From Frateuria aurantia DSM 6220 (lineage in GTDB: Bacteria; Pseudomonadota; Gammaproteobacteria; Xanthomonadales; Rhodanobacteraceae), in assembly GCF_000242255.2 (NCBI RefSeq), contig NC_017033.1, positions 248,001-312,000 of the forward strand: DNA of 64,000 nucleotides. The letters run 5' to 3'. The position numbers and the translations under genes were made by a program. The notes under the pieces are model-generated. The model did not search any database. It saw only the letters and a list, made by a program, of their open reading frames with translations, and was not told the origin of the DNA. Shown in pieces: positions 17,073 through 26,319 of this stretch; the stretch's first letter is position 1; every line of letters begins with the position of its first letter.

Positions 17073-18724
17073 AGGAATGGTCGCGAAAAACCGGATGCCG
17101 TGCGGCTCTGATCGGTGCCTGCAGCGCATGGCTGGCGGGCTGCTCGACATCATCTTCGCCCTCGGACAGCACGATGGCCGCACCCTGGCAGGGTGGTACT
17201 CTGGTGTACGCCACTGATCGCGAGCCGCTGTGCCTGGATCCGCATGTGCTGGGGGATATGCCCCAGGTCTTCGTGGCCAGCCAGTATCTGGACTCGCTGG
17301 TATCCATGGATGCTAGGGGTGACATCCATCCCTGGCTGGCCACCGACTGGTCGGTGTCGGCGGATGGTCTCAGTTATACCTTCCATTTGCGCAAGGATGT
17401 CCATTTCACGGATGGCACGCCATTCAATGCCCGGGCCCTGAAGGCCAATCTCGACCAGATCACCGACCCCCAGACTCAATCGAGCACGGCCGGCGGCTAT
17501 ATTCGTCAATATCGCGGCACGGATATCGTCGACGACTACACCGCCGTCGTGCATCTGGATCGGCCTTATGCCGCTTTTCTGGAGGTGCTGGCCCAGGGTT
17601 TCCTCGGCATGGAATCACCCCGGGCGATGGCTCGTGGCCGCGACATCAACTGCCAGAGCCCGGTGGGTTCCGGCCCCTTCAAGGTGGTGCGCTGGGATCG
17701 CCAGAGCCAGGTGATACTGAGCCGCAATCCGGACTACCAGTGGGCACCTCCCTACGCCGGTCATCCGGGACCGGCCTGGTTGCAGCGAGTGGTGTGGAAA
17801 TTCATTCCCGAGCCGTCGATCCGCTTTGCCTCGCTGGAGGCCGGCGAGGTCGATGTGATCGAGGCCTTGCCGCCGGAGGACGAGGGGACGGCCCGGCGCA
17901 ATCCCGAGCTGAGCGTGGTCGAGGCCGATCGGCCTGGCAACCCCACCAATGGCACCTTCAATCTGACTCGTTCCCCGTTCAATGATCGTCGGGTCCGGGA
18001 AGCCTTTGTTCGTGCCGCCGATGTCGAGGGAGCCTTGCACAGCGTGTATTTCGGGCAATATCACCGCGCCGGAGGTCCCTTGAGTCCGACCACGCCGTTC
18101 TACCGTTCCGATTTCGAGCATGCCCAGGACTATGATCCGCTGCGGGCGGCGAAGCTGCTGGATCAGGCCGGCTGGACCGGACACGATGCGGATGGCTATC
18201 GCACGCGCGACGGCCATCGGTTGGTGGTGCATGCCCTGATCAGCAACGAGACCGCGCCGGCCGAGCTGACCTTGTGGGAGCAGGTGCAGGCGACCACCCG
18301 CGCCGTCGGCATCGATTTGCGGATGGACATGCTCAGTGCCAGTGCGGCATTGCGGCGGCAGGGGGCTTGGGATTACGACATCCGCGTCGGCTACTGGAAT
18401 ACCAATACCGCCGATGTGCTGCGCATCGTGTTCGGCTCGGAATTCCTGGGTCCGACCGGCGGCAAGGGCGGCTTCCACCAGAACAGTTCGGGTTATCACG
18501 ACCCGGTACTGGACGGCCTTCTGCAGCAGGCACTGGTGACCCGTGACGCTTCCCGGCGGCAGGGGCTTTATGCCCGGGCCCAGCAGATCGTATCCGCGCA
18601 ATACCTGCAATTGACCACGTATCCGCAGAGTACGCGCCTGGCCGTCTATCATCATGCCCATGGTGTCCGCTTGGAACCCTCCTTGCAGGTCAGCTGGCTG
18701 CATGATGCCTGGGTGAGTCCATGA
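17069..18724 (+). CDS. ABC transporter substrate-binding lipoprotein, peptide/nickel type (SBP family 5)
   Basis: 551 residues. A lipoprotein signal ends in a lipobox LAGC with Cys25. SBP_bac_5 domain: GGTLVYATDREPLCLDPH at the start, LATDWSVSADGLSYTFHLR, VHFTDGTPFNARALKANL, and GSGPFKVVRWDRQ in the middle. The family delivers peptides, opines, glutathione and many other solutes to Dpp/Opp-type permeases. Here it lies between a sulfur-type monooxygenase and its permeases, so the likely cargo is an organosulfur compound. That is inference from context. Overlaps neighbours by four bases on both sides. Confidence 0.88.
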   Translation: MKEWSRKTGCRAALIGACSAWLAGCSTSSSPSDSTMAAPWQGGTLVYATDREPLCLDPHVLGDMPQVFVASQYLDSLVSMDARGDIHPWLATDWSVSADGLSYTFHLRKDVHFTDGTPFNARALKANLDQITDPQTQSSTAGGYIRQYRGTDIVDDYTAVVHLDRPYAAFLEVLAQGFLGMESPRAMARGRDINCQSPVGSGPFKVVRWDRQSQVILSRNPDYQWAPPYAGHPGPAWLQRVVWKFIPEPSIRFASLEAGEVDVIEALPPEDEGTARRNPELSVVEADRPGNPTNGTFNLTRSPFNDRRVREAFVRAADVEGALHSVYFGQYHRAGGPLSPTTPFYRSDFEHAQDYDPLRAAKLLDQAGWTGHDADGYRTRDGHRLVVHALISNETAPAELTLWEQVQATTRAVGIDLRMDMLSASAALRRQGAWDYDIRVGYWNTNTADVLRIVFGSEFLGPTGGKGGFHQNSSGYHDPVLDGLLQQALVTRDASRRQGLYARAQQIVSAQYLQLTTYPQSTRLAVYHHAHGVRLEPSLQVSWLHDAWVSP

Positions 18725-19695
18725 GGTCCGCATCCGGTCGGGTCACCGGGCAGAGACCGTGGCGCGGATGGCTGCGGGCCCTCCTGCCGAAGCTGCTGAA
18801 TGCCGTGCTGGTGATGTGGGCAGCCGCGACGCTGACCTTTCTGCTGTTGCGCCTGGTGCCGGGCGATCCGGTGCTGGCCTTGCTGGGTGGCAATGCCGCC
18901 AATCCCACCCCTGAGACCATCGCCGCCCTGCGCCATGCCTATGGCTTCGACCAGCCATTGATCCTGCAGTACGGGCGATTTCTGAACGAGCTTCTGCATG
19001 GCCGGCTGGGTGAGTCCTATGCCCAGCATGTAGCGGTGATCGATATCATCCGCCAGCAGGCCGGGGCCACCTTGCAGCTGGTCTTGGCCGCCTTGGGCGT
19101 CGCCTGGGTGCTGGCGCTGGTCGCGGTACCGCTGACCGTCGGCCGGCGAGGCCAGGGTCTGGTCTCGATGCTGGAGGTGGGGCTGGCCACGGTGCCGCCG
19201 TTCTGGCTGGCGCTAATCCTGCTGGCGGTCTTCGCCTTCGGCCTACACTGGTTTCCGCCGGCAGGCAGCGGCAGCCTGCGCGCGCTGGTGCTGCCTGCCT
19301 TGGCGATGGGGTTGCCTCTGGGTGGTTTTGTCAGCCAGGTGACCCGCGAGTCCTTCGAGCTGGCTCTGGCTCAGCCCTTCGTGCTGTCAGCCCGCAGTCG
19401 TGGTCTGGCCGAATGGCGAGTGCGTCTGCAGCACGTCTTGCGCCATGCCTTGCTGCCCGGCCTCAGCCTTTCCGGCTGGGCGGTCGGCGCCCTGGTCAGC
19501 GGAGCCATCGTGGTCGAGGTCATCTTCGCTCGTCAGGGGCTGGGACGGCAGTTGTACCAGGCGGTGCTGTTGCAGGATCTGCCCCTGGCCTGCGGCATCA
19601 CCTTGTTTGTCGCGGCCGTCTATATCATCGCCAATGGGCTGGTCGACCTCCTCGTGCAATGGGTTGATCCGCGTACTGCCAAGGAGTCAACATGA
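18721..19695 (+). CDS. ABC transporter permease, DppB/OppB type
   Basis: 324 residues, about six membrane segments. N-terminal segment LLNAVLVMWAAATLTFLLLRLVPGDP contains the DppB-type LRLVPGDP signature, followed by LRHAYGFDQPLILQYGRFL. The EAA-like cytoplasmic loop near residue 225 (SARSRGLAEWRV) contacts the ATPase. Inner-membrane partner of the next gene product. Overlap of four bases with the upstream gene and four with the downstream gene. Confidence 0.9.
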   Translation: MRSASGRVTGQRPWRGWLRALLPKLLNAVLVMWAAATLTFLLLRLVPGDPVLALLGGNAANPTPETIAALRHAYGFDQPLILQYGRFLNELLHGRLGESYAQHVAVIDIIRQQAGATLQLVLAALGVAWVLALVAVPLTVGRRGQGLVSMLEVGLATVPPFWLALILLAVFAFGLHWFPPAGSGSLRALVLPALAMGLPLGGFVSQVTRESFELALAQPFVLSARSRGLAEWRVRLQHVLRHALLPGLSLSGWAVGALVSGAIVVEVIFARQGLGRQLYQAVLLQDLPLACGITLFVAAVYIIANGLVDLLVQWVDPRTAKEST

Positions 19696-20567
19696 ACACT
19701 CGTGCCTGGAATCTGATGTCGCCGCAGCGTTTCCGGCCATGGCAGCGATGGCAAGGTTTGCGGCAGACCCCGCCGGGTACGGCCTTGTCAGGCCTTTTTC
19801 TGCTGCTGATCCTGGCAGCGGCGATCCATCCGGCTCTGTTCACCTCGTCCGATCCGTTCGCGATCGCGCCTCGGCAGGCCTTCCAGGCGCCGGATTTCCG
19901 GCACTGGCTGGGAACGGATTCTTCCGGTCGCGACGTATTTGCACGTCTGGTCTATGGCGCCCGCCAATCCCTGGTGATCGGTGTGGCGGCGATGACCCTG
20001 GCGATGGTCATCGCCTTGCTGCTGGGTGTGACGGCCGGACTGGGCGGACGTCGGCTGGATGCGGTGGTCAGCGCCGGACTCAATGTCTGCTTCGCGTTTC
20101 CGCCGTTGGTGCTGGCCCTGCTGATGGTGGCTGCCTTCGGTACCGGCCTGCTGCCCTTGATCATTGCCACCGGTGTGGGGGCTTCACCCGGCTATGCGCG
20201 AATGGTGCGTGGCCAGGTCCTGGGGGTGCGCCAGGCCGGCTATATCCAGGCGGCCACGGTTCTTGGCCATGCGCCGGCGGGTGTGCTGCTGCGACAGGTG
20301 ATTCCCAATACCTTGCGGCCTCTGGTGGTGACCCTGACCATGGGGATCGGCCAGATGATCGTATGGGCTTCGGCCTTGAGCTTTCTCGGCCTGGGTGAGC
20401 CGCCGCCCAGTCCGGAATGGGGCACCATGCTGTCGATGGGCCGCGACTTCGTGGCCACCGCCTGGTGGCTGACCTGCATGCCCGGCCTGGTGATCGTGCT
20501 GGTGGCCTTGACCACTACCGTGCTGGGTCGCCATCTGCAGCGCAAGCTGGAAGGGCGGCTGGCATGA
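19692..20567 (+). CDS. ABC transporter permease, DppC/OppC type
   Basis: 291 residues. N-terminal segment with ALSGLFLLLILAAAIHPALF, then the DppC signature HWLGTDSSGRDVFARLVYGAR. Further membrane segments follow, with the EAA loop ATVLGHAPAGVLLRQVIPN near residue 195. Second pore subunit of the importer. Its stop overlaps the start of the ATPase gene (ATGA). Confidence 0.9.
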   Translation: MNTRAWNLMSPQRFRPWQRWQGLRQTPPGTALSGLFLLLILAAAIHPALFTSSDPFAIAPRQAFQAPDFRHWLGTDSSGRDVFARLVYGARQSLVIGVAAMTLAMVIALLLGVTAGLGGRRLDAVVSAGLNVCFAFPPLVLALLMVAAFGTGLLPLIIATGVGASPGYARMVRGQVLGVRQAGYIQAATVLGHAPAGVLLRQVIPNTLRPLVVTLTMGIGQMIVWASALSFLGLGEPPPSPEWGTMLSMGRDFVATAWWLTCMPGLVIVLVALTTTVLGRHLQRKLEGRLA

Positions 20568-22201
20568 GCGGGGCACCGCTGCTGCAGATTCAGGATCTGG
20601 AGATCGGTTTTCGTCGCCGCCGGACTTGCCGGCAAGTGGTCCACGGCGTCAATCTGCGGCTGGAGGCCGGTCAGGCGGCCGCACTGGTCGGTGAATCGGG
20701 TTCGGGAAAAAGCGTTACGGCGCGCAGTCTGGTGGGTCTGGCCGGTGCGGGTGCGGAGGTCCGTGCCGCCACGCTGCAGGCCGGCGGACGGGATCTGCAA
20801 GGTTTCCGCGAAGCGGACTGGCGGGCCTTGCGGGGTCGCCAGATCGGGCTGGTATGGCAGGACGCTCTGGTATCGCTGGATCCTCTGCACACGGTCGAGC
20901 ATGCGGTGGGCGAAGCGCTGCGGGCGCATCGCTGGGGTACGCCGGCACGGCGTCGTGAAAGAGTGCGCGAGGCTTTGCGCCAGGCGGGCCTGGCCGAGCC
21001 GGATCGCCTGCTGCAGCGCCATCCGGGCCAGTTGTCCGGCGGCCAGCGCCAGCGGGTCCTGATCGCCGCCGCGTTGGTGCTGGATCCACCGCTGCTGATC
21101 GCGGATGAACCCACCACCGCGCTGGATGCCCATGTCCAGCTGCAGATCATTGAATTGCTGCAGGATATCGTGAAGCAAGGCCGGGGCCTGTTGATCATCA
21201 GTCATGATCTGGGTCTGGTGGCCCAGCTGGCAGGTCAGGTCCATGTCATGCGGCATGGGCGGGTGGTCGAGCAGGGCGACCGTGCCGAGGTGTTGCGGCA
21301 GCCGCGGCATGCCTATACCCGGGCGCTGCTGCAGGCCCGGCCCGGACGGCTCGCGCCTTCACCGGTGGTCAGTACCACCGACGGGCCGCCATTGCTGGAG
21401 GCGGAGGGGCTGGTCAAGAGCTATCGCCAGGCCGATGGAAGTCGGTATCTGGCGCTGGCCGAGGCCGGTTTTCGCCTGGCCGAGGCCGGGGCTCTGGGCA
21501 TCATCGGAGCCTCGGGTTCAGGCAAGTCGACCCTGGCCAGTCTGCTGCTGGGTCTGCAGTCGCCGGATCAGGGCCGGATCAGCTTTCTGGGCCAGCCCTG
21601 GATCGGTGCCGGCCAGGCCGAGGTGACCGAGCGCGAGCGGCGGCCACGGCGCCGGCAGATGGCAGCGGTGTATCAGGATCCGCTGAGTTCCTTCGATCCT
21701 CGCTGGACGGTAGCGCGGATACTGGCCGATGCTCTGGCGGCTGCGGAGGTGCCCGGTGCCGAACACCCGGAACAGAGCCTGGAGCTGCTGGAACGGGTTG
21801 GGCTGCCGACCGCCTTGCTGCCACAACTGCCGGCCAGCCTGTCCGGTGGCCAGCGTCAGCGACTGGCGATTGCCAGAGCGCTGGCCGTCCGCCCCAGGCT
21901 GCTGATCTGTGACGAGGCCGTATCGGCACTGGATGTGCTGGTGCAGGCGCAGATCCTGGATCTGTTGCTGGATCTGCGGCGGCAACTGGGGCTGGCCTGC
22001 GTCTTCATCACCCATGATCTGCGGGTGGTGCAGCAGCTGTGCGACCAGGTGCTGGTGATGCATGAGGGACGGGTGGTGGAACAGGGGCCGCTGGCCGAGA
22101 TCTTTGCCCGGCCGCGGCATCGCCATACCCGTGAATTGCTGGCCGCCGCCGCCGGAGTGCCGGAGCCGGAGGGCGATCAGGATCAATCCTCGCCGCGGTG
22201 A
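20564..22201 (+). CDS. fused ABC transporter ATPase (DppD-DppF in one chain)
   Basis: 545 residues with two complete ABC cassettes. First half: Walker A GESGSGKS near residue 43, signature LSGGQRQR, Walker B LLIADEPT. Second half: Walker A GASGSGKS near residue 317, signature LSGGQRQR, Walker B LLICDEAV, where the usual DEP is DEA. Each half ends in the oligopeptide-transporter C-terminal segment (RHAYTRALLQA and RHRHTRELLAA). Powers import through the two upstream permeases. Start ATG overlaps the permease stop. Its last 19 bases overlap the convergent sigma-54 regulator gene. Confidence 0.9.
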   Translation: MSGAPLLQIQDLEIGFRRRRTCRQVVHGVNLRLEAGQAAALVGESGSGKSVTARSLVGLAGAGAEVRAATLQAGGRDLQGFREADWRALRGRQIGLVWQDALVSLDPLHTVEHAVGEALRAHRWGTPARRRERVREALRQAGLAEPDRLLQRHPGQLSGGQRQRVLIAAALVLDPPLLIADEPTTALDAHVQLQIIELLQDIVKQGRGLLIISHDLGLVAQLAGQVHVMRHGRVVEQGDRAEVLRQPRHAYTRALLQARPGRLAPSPVVSTTDGPPLLEAEGLVKSYRQADGSRYLALAEAGFRLAEAGALGIIGASGSGKSTLASLLLGLQSPDQGRISFLGQPWIGAGQAEVTERERRPRRRQMAAVYQDPLSSFDPRWTVARILADALAAAEVPGAEHPEQSLELLERVGLPTALLPQLPASLSGGQRQRLAIARALAVRPRLLICDEAVSALDVLVQAQILDLLLDLRRQLGLACVFITHDLRVVQQLCDQVLVMHEGRVVEQGPLAEIFARPRHRHTRELLAAAAGVPEPEGDQDQSSPR

Positions 22202-23244
22202 TGGACCACCACCTCGCCCAGCTTGATCAGCCGCGCGCGGACCACGTTGCGGCTCAAGCCCAGCAGGGACGCGGTACGGACCTGATTGTGGTGGCACAGC
22301 CGATAGGCCGTACGGAACAGGCTGTCCTCCACCTTTTCATGCAGATCCTCCTCGCCCTGGCTGCACAACTGCTCCAACGCCTGCTGCAAGCGGGCCTCGG
22401 CGCTGTCGTCGCTGCCGTCCTGCAGATCGGGCGGACCGTGCAGATAGGCAATGGAAAGATCGCTGTCCTGGATTACGCCGTTGCGGCTGATCAGCAGGGT
22501 GCGATGAATGACGTTCTCCAACTCGCGGATATTGCCGGGCCAGGGATAGGCGGTCAGGCGTCGCTCGGCCGCGGGGCTGAGACGCACCGGGCCATGGCCC
22601 AGACGTCGGCTGTATTCGCCGATGAACAGGCGGACCAGGGGCAGGATGTCCCCGGGGCGCTGCTGCAGGGGCTTCAGCTCCAGCTTGACCACGTTGAGGT
22701 GGTAGAACAGGTCGCGCCGGAAGGCACCGGTCTGTACCAGCCGTTCCAGTGGAACATGGCTGGCGGTGATGATGCGGACATCCACCGGCACGCTGCGACG
22801 GGAGCCCAGTCGCACGACCATGCCTTCCTGGAGCACCCGCACCAGCTTGGTCTGTACCGACATCGGCAGCTGGTTGATCTCATCCAGGAACAGGGTACCG
22901 CCATGGGCCACTTCCAGCCAGCCGGCCTTGGAGCTCAGCGCACCGGTAAAAGCTCCTTTTTCATGGCCGAACAATTCGGCCTCGGCATGCAGTTCGCTGA
23001 ACACGCCGCAATCCACGGCCACGAAAGGTTCGGCACGACGGGTGCTGAGCGCGTGGAGATGGCGGGCGATCAACTCCTTGCCGGTACCGGTATCACCGAC
23101 CAGCAGGACATTGGCCGCGCTGGGCGCGATTCGCTGCAACTGCTTCAGGATCGCCTTGGACTGCGGATCCTCGAACACACAGGCCTGGGCGGCATCGGCG
23201 GACAGTGGCAGCGCGATGACGGGGGCATGAGGTGGTGTGGGCAT
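22183..23244 (-). CDS. sigma-54-dependent transcriptional activator without sensor domain (SfnR-like)
   Basis: 353 residues. The AAA+ sigma-54 interaction domain starts almost at once: Walker A GDTGTGKE near residue 50, the sigma-54 contact loop GAFTGA near 97, Walker B GGTLFLDEINQLP, and R-finger region FRRDLFYHLNVV. A Fis-type helix-turn-helix follows at the C-terminus (TASLLGLSRNVVRARLIKLG). There is no N-terminal receiver, PAS or GAF domain. This matches SfnR-type activators that switch on sulfone and sulfonate genes, controlled by their own expression level. It sits between the two monooxygenase operons, convergent with the ABC ATPase (19-base overlap). Confidence 0.88.
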   Translation of the reverse strand: MPTPPHAPVIALPLSADAAQACVFEDPQSKAILKQLQRIAPSAANVLLVGDTGTGKELIARHLHALSTRRAEPFVAVDCGVFSELHAEAELFGHEKGAFTGALSSKAGWLEVAHGGTLFLDEINQLPMSVQTKLVRVLQEGMVVRLGSRRSVPVDVRIITASHVPLERLVQTGAFRRDLFYHLNVVKLELKPLQQRPGDILPLVRLFIGEYSRRLGHGPVRLSPAAERRLTAYPWPGNIRELENVIHRTLLISRNGVIQDSDLSIAYLHGPPDLQDGSDDSAEARLQQALEQLCSQGEEDLHEKVEDSLFRTAYRLCHHNQVRTASLLGLSRNVVRARLIKLGEVVVHHRGED

Positions 23245-23372
23245 GGAAGATCCGGTGGTCGTGGCATGGTCCGTCGAGGATCAGGGACCGCAGGGTATGG
23301 CTGCATCTGCGGCCGCTGAGTGCATGCGGCGATCCGGATCGGGCCGGAGGCCGGCGTTGTGCAACGGTGCGC

Positions 23373-24557
23373 TCATGAGTAGAAACTGGGCGAGGGCAGG
23401 TGGCGGTTCAAGGCCCAGTCGCCGAGTTCGCGCAGCTTGTAGTCGACCGGATCATGCAGGGTCTGGGTTCGCAGATTGCGCCAATAGCGGTCCAGACGCA
23501 GCGCTGCATGGGTGGCACGGGCACCGGTAACCTCGAACAGTCGGCTGGTGAGATCCAGTCCGACACGGGTGGTGGCGACCTTGGCGGTGGCAATGGCGAC
23601 AGCCAGCCGGCCGCGCTCATCCTCGGTCAGGCGCGAGCCTTTGTGCCAGGCCTGATCCAGCTGGTCGGAGGCCAGTTCGACCAGGGGCCGGATGCTTTCC
23701 AGGCCCAGCCAGAACTCGCCGTAACGGGCCAGCACGTAGGGATCATCACCGATATGCTCCACGCCGGAGCGGAACCAGGGGCGGGCCTCCTTCAGGGTGT
23801 AATGCCGCGCCTCCTCGAAAGCGCCTTCGGCCAGTCCCAGAAAGATGTGGCAGAAGATCAGCTGGGCGATCAAGGGACGCAGACAGGCGAATGGCGTGCT
23901 GAGCGGACCGGGATCCAGCAGCAGCTCGCTGTCCTCGACCCGGACCCGCTCAAAGGTGGTACTGCCGCTGTCCGTCTGACGCTGGCCGATATTATCCCAG
24001 TCTCCGGCCAGGATGATGCCGCTGCGGGCCGTGGGAATCGCGCCGATCAGGAGTTCCCCGGATGGGACATCGCGGGCCGAGGCGACCAGCATTTCCGAGT
24101 CCAGTGCACCGGAGCAGAAGCTTTTGCGGCCGGAAAACTCGCGCCAGCCCTGGAATCGCTGCGCCACGGTGCGGGTATCCAGCGGATTGAGCGCATTGCC
24201 CCAGAACCATTGTTTGCGCGCGGTCTGCTCGAACCAGGGCTGCCACTGTTCGGGCCGGCCGAACAATTGCACGGTAGCCAGCAGCAGATGCTGGAAACCG
24301 AAGACATGGGCGATCGAACTGTCGACACGGGCGAATTCGCGGACGATGCGCAGTGTCTCGCTCCAGCTGGCCCCCAGGCCGCCGTACTGTCCGGGGATGA
24401 TGAGGGCCAGCAGGCCACTGGCGCGCAAGGCATCCCGTTCCTGCTTGGGAGTACCGCCGCGGCTGTCGCGTTCCGCCGCGTCGGCGGCAAATTGCAACGC
24501 CAGCTGGCGGGCGATCTGCAACGGAGTCAGCACACTGGTCTGAGGGAGGCTGGTCAT
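23373..24557 (-). CDS. acyl-CoA dehydrogenase-fold protein, SfnB/DszC-like
   Basis: 394 residues. Acyl-CoA dehydrogenase fold with LLALIIPGQYGGLGASW at the start of the flavin region, GSTTFERVRVEDSELL in the beta domain, and C-terminal LFEVTGARATHAALRLDRYWRN. The C-terminus aligns with that of the 14320-15630 product (FEVxGAxAT...LDRxWRN), so the two are diverged paralogues. It lies 47 bases after ssuD in a leftward operon ssuE-ssuD-sfnB-like. The family includes FMNH2-dependent sulfur oxygenases and SfnB, a protein of sulfone utilisation. Exact reaction unknown. Confidence 0.8.
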   Translation of the reverse strand: MTSLPQTSVLTPLQIARQLALQFAADAAERDSRGGTPKQERDALRASGLLALIIPGQYGGLGASWSETLRIVREFARVDSSIAHVFGFQHLLLATVQLFGRPEQWQPWFEQTARKQWFWGNALNPLDTRTVAQRFQGWREFSGRKSFCSGALDSEMLVASARDVPSGELLIGAIPTARSGIILAGDWDNIGQRQTDSGSTTFERVRVEDSELLLDPGPLSTPFACLRPLIAQLIFCHIFLGLAEGAFEEARHYTLKEARPWFRSGVEHIGDDPYVLARYGEFWLGLESIRPLVELASDQLDQAWHKGSRLTEDERGRLAVAIATAKVATTRVGLDLTSRLFEVTGARATHAALRLDRYWRNLRTQTLHDPVDYKLRELGDWALNRHLPSPSFYS

Positions 24558-24604
24558 GCTCGGGATGATCTCTTCAAGGCGCCGGAGCGGGGTTGTGGTG
24601 GGCT

Positions 24605-25747
24605 TCAGGACGCAGCCGCCGGCAGAATGTCGTTGGCAATCATTTCCCCGAAGGGACCGGTCAGATTGATATGGCCATGGCGGGCATAGCTGGGATAGGG
24701 TTCAGGCAGCAGCGGGAACAGCAGCTCGGCGACCCGATAGGCCTCTTCCAGGTGCGGATAGCCCGAGAAAATGAAGTTTTCGATCCCCAGCTCGGCATAT
24801 TCCCTGATCCGTTCCGCCACCTGTTGCGGATCACCGACCAGGGCCGTACCGGCACCGCCACGCACCAGTCCCACGCCGGCCCATAGATTGGGGGAGACTT
24901 CCAGTGCATCACGCCGGCCGCCATGCAGGGCTGCCATCCGGCGCTGACCCTCGGAATCGAAGCGGGCAAAGGATTTCTGGGCCGAGGCGATGGTGGCATC
25001 CGAGACATTGGCGATCAGGGCATCGGCGGCCCGCCAGGCCTCTTCGGTCGTTTCTCTCACGATCACATGCAGGCGTATTCCGAACTGCACGGTCCGGCCT
25101 CTTGCCGCCGCGCGGGTACGCACGTCGGCGATCTTCTCGGCCACCGCGCGGGGCGGCTCGCCCCAGGTCAGATAGACATCGATCTGTTCGGCGGCCAGCT
25201 CATGGGCCTCTGGTGAGGACCCGCCGAAATACAGTGGCGGATACGGCTGCTGGATCGGCGGATACAAGGCCTTGGCATTGCGGACATGGAGGTGATCGCC
25301 CTCGAAATCCACCGCCTCTCCCTGCAAGACCCGTCGCCATATCTGCAGGAATTCGCGGGTCACGGCATAGCGTTCGGCATGGTCGAGGTGAATGCCGTCA
25401 CCACGATTCTCGTCCGGATCACCACCGGTGACGACATTGATCAACAGACGTCCGCCGGACAATCGGTCCAGCGTCGCGGCCATGCGTGCCGAGACCGTCG
25501 GTGAAATGATGCCGGGCCGGATCGCGACCAGAAATCGCAGCCGTTCCGTGCTGCCGGCGAGTGCCGAGGCGACCACCCAGGAATCTTCGCAGGAGCGGCC
25601 GGTGGGAATCAGCACGCCGTGATAACCCAGATGGTCGGCAGCCTGGGCCACCTGCTTGAGATAGGGCAGGGACACCGGCCGGGCACCGCGGGTCGTGCCT
25701 AGAAAACGACCGTCGCCGTGGGTGGGAAGAAACCAGAAGACCTTCAT
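24605..25747 (-). CDS. ssuD: FMNH2-dependent alkanesulfonate monooxygenase
   Basis: 380 residues; E. coli SsuD is 381. Full-length match in features: [14 protein letters not shown] at the N-terminus, [32 protein letters not shown] near residue 105, [20 protein letters not shown], and the C-terminal [19 protein letters not shown]. SsuD splits alkanesulfonates to aldehyde and sulfite using FMNH2 and O2. It is 11 bases after ssuE, which supplies the reduced flavin. The usual SsuABC sulfonate importer is absent here; the nearest transporter is the peptide-type one at 17-22 kb. Confidence 0.93.
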   Translation of the reverse strand: MKVFWFLPTHGDGRFLGTTRGARPVSLPYLKQVAQAADHLGYHGVLIPTGRSCEDSWVVASALAGSTERLRFLVAIRPGIISPTVSARMAATLDRLSGGRLLINVVTGGDPDENRGDGIHLDHAERYAVTREFLQIWRRVLQGEAVDFEGDHLHVRNAKALYPPIQQPYPPLYFGGSSPEAHELAAEQIDVYLTWGEPPRAVAEKIADVRTRAAARGRTVQFGIRLHVIVRETTEEAWRAADALIANVSDATIASAQKSFARFDSEGQRRMAALHGGRRDALEVSPNLWAGVGLVRGGAGTALVGDPQQVAERIREYAELGIENFIFSGYPHLEEAYRVAELLFPLLPEPYPSYARHGHINLTGPFGEMIANDILPAAAS

Positions 25748-25758
25748 GCGGACCTCTC

Positions 25759-26319
25759 TCAGGCGATGGCGCGCAAGGCGATACGATGCTCGGCCAGCAG
25801 ACCGGCCGCCCGGTCGGCGGCCAGTGCGATACGGGTATGGATGGCCACACCATGCAGGGCATGGCCCTGGAAATCGACTTCGCTGGCGTAGACGCCTATC
25901 GGCAAGGTGACCGCCTGGAAGAAACTGAACAGCGGTCGCAACTGATGATCGATCACCAGCGCATGGCGCTCGCTGCCACCGGTGGCGGCCAGCAGCACAG
26001 GCGTATCGATCAGCGCTTCCTGGCCGACCAGATCGAACAGATGCTTCAGCAGACCGGGATACGAGGCCCGATAGACCGGCGCCGCCACCACCAGCAGATC
26101 GGCATGCTCGATGGCCTGGAGCGTGTCTTCGGCGATGGGCGAGAGTTCCTTGCGGTGCAGGCTGCCGCCCAGCTCGCGGGCGATGCCTGCCAGTGACAGC
26201 ACGCTGGCCTGGATCGGAAGGCGGCTGGCCAGCTCGGCCACGATGGCTTCGGCCAGCACCAGGGTGCGCGAGGTGGACGATATGCTGCCCGCAATGGCGA
26301 CGACGTTGAGATGGCTCAT
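25759..26319 (-). CDS. ssuE: NAD(P)H-dependent FMN reductase
   Basis: 186 residues; SsuE-type reductases are about 190. Flavodoxin-like fold: N-terminal [14 protein letters not shown] for phosphate binding of FMN, middle [21 protein letters not shown], and [25 protein letters not shown], a clear SsuE/MsuE signature. It makes FMNH2 for SsuD and probably for the other flavin monooxygenases of the locus. First gene of the leftward operon, with a long upstream intergenic region. Confidence 0.9.
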   Translation of the reverse strand: MSHLNVVAIAGSISSTSRTLVLAEAIVAELASRLPIQASVLSLAGIARELGGSLHRKELSPIAEDTLQAIEHADLLVVAAPVYRASYPGLLKHLFDLVGQEALIDTPVLLAATGGSERHALVIDHQLRPLFSFFQAVTLPIGVYASEVDFQGHALHGVAIHTRIALAADRAAGLLAEHRIALRAIA

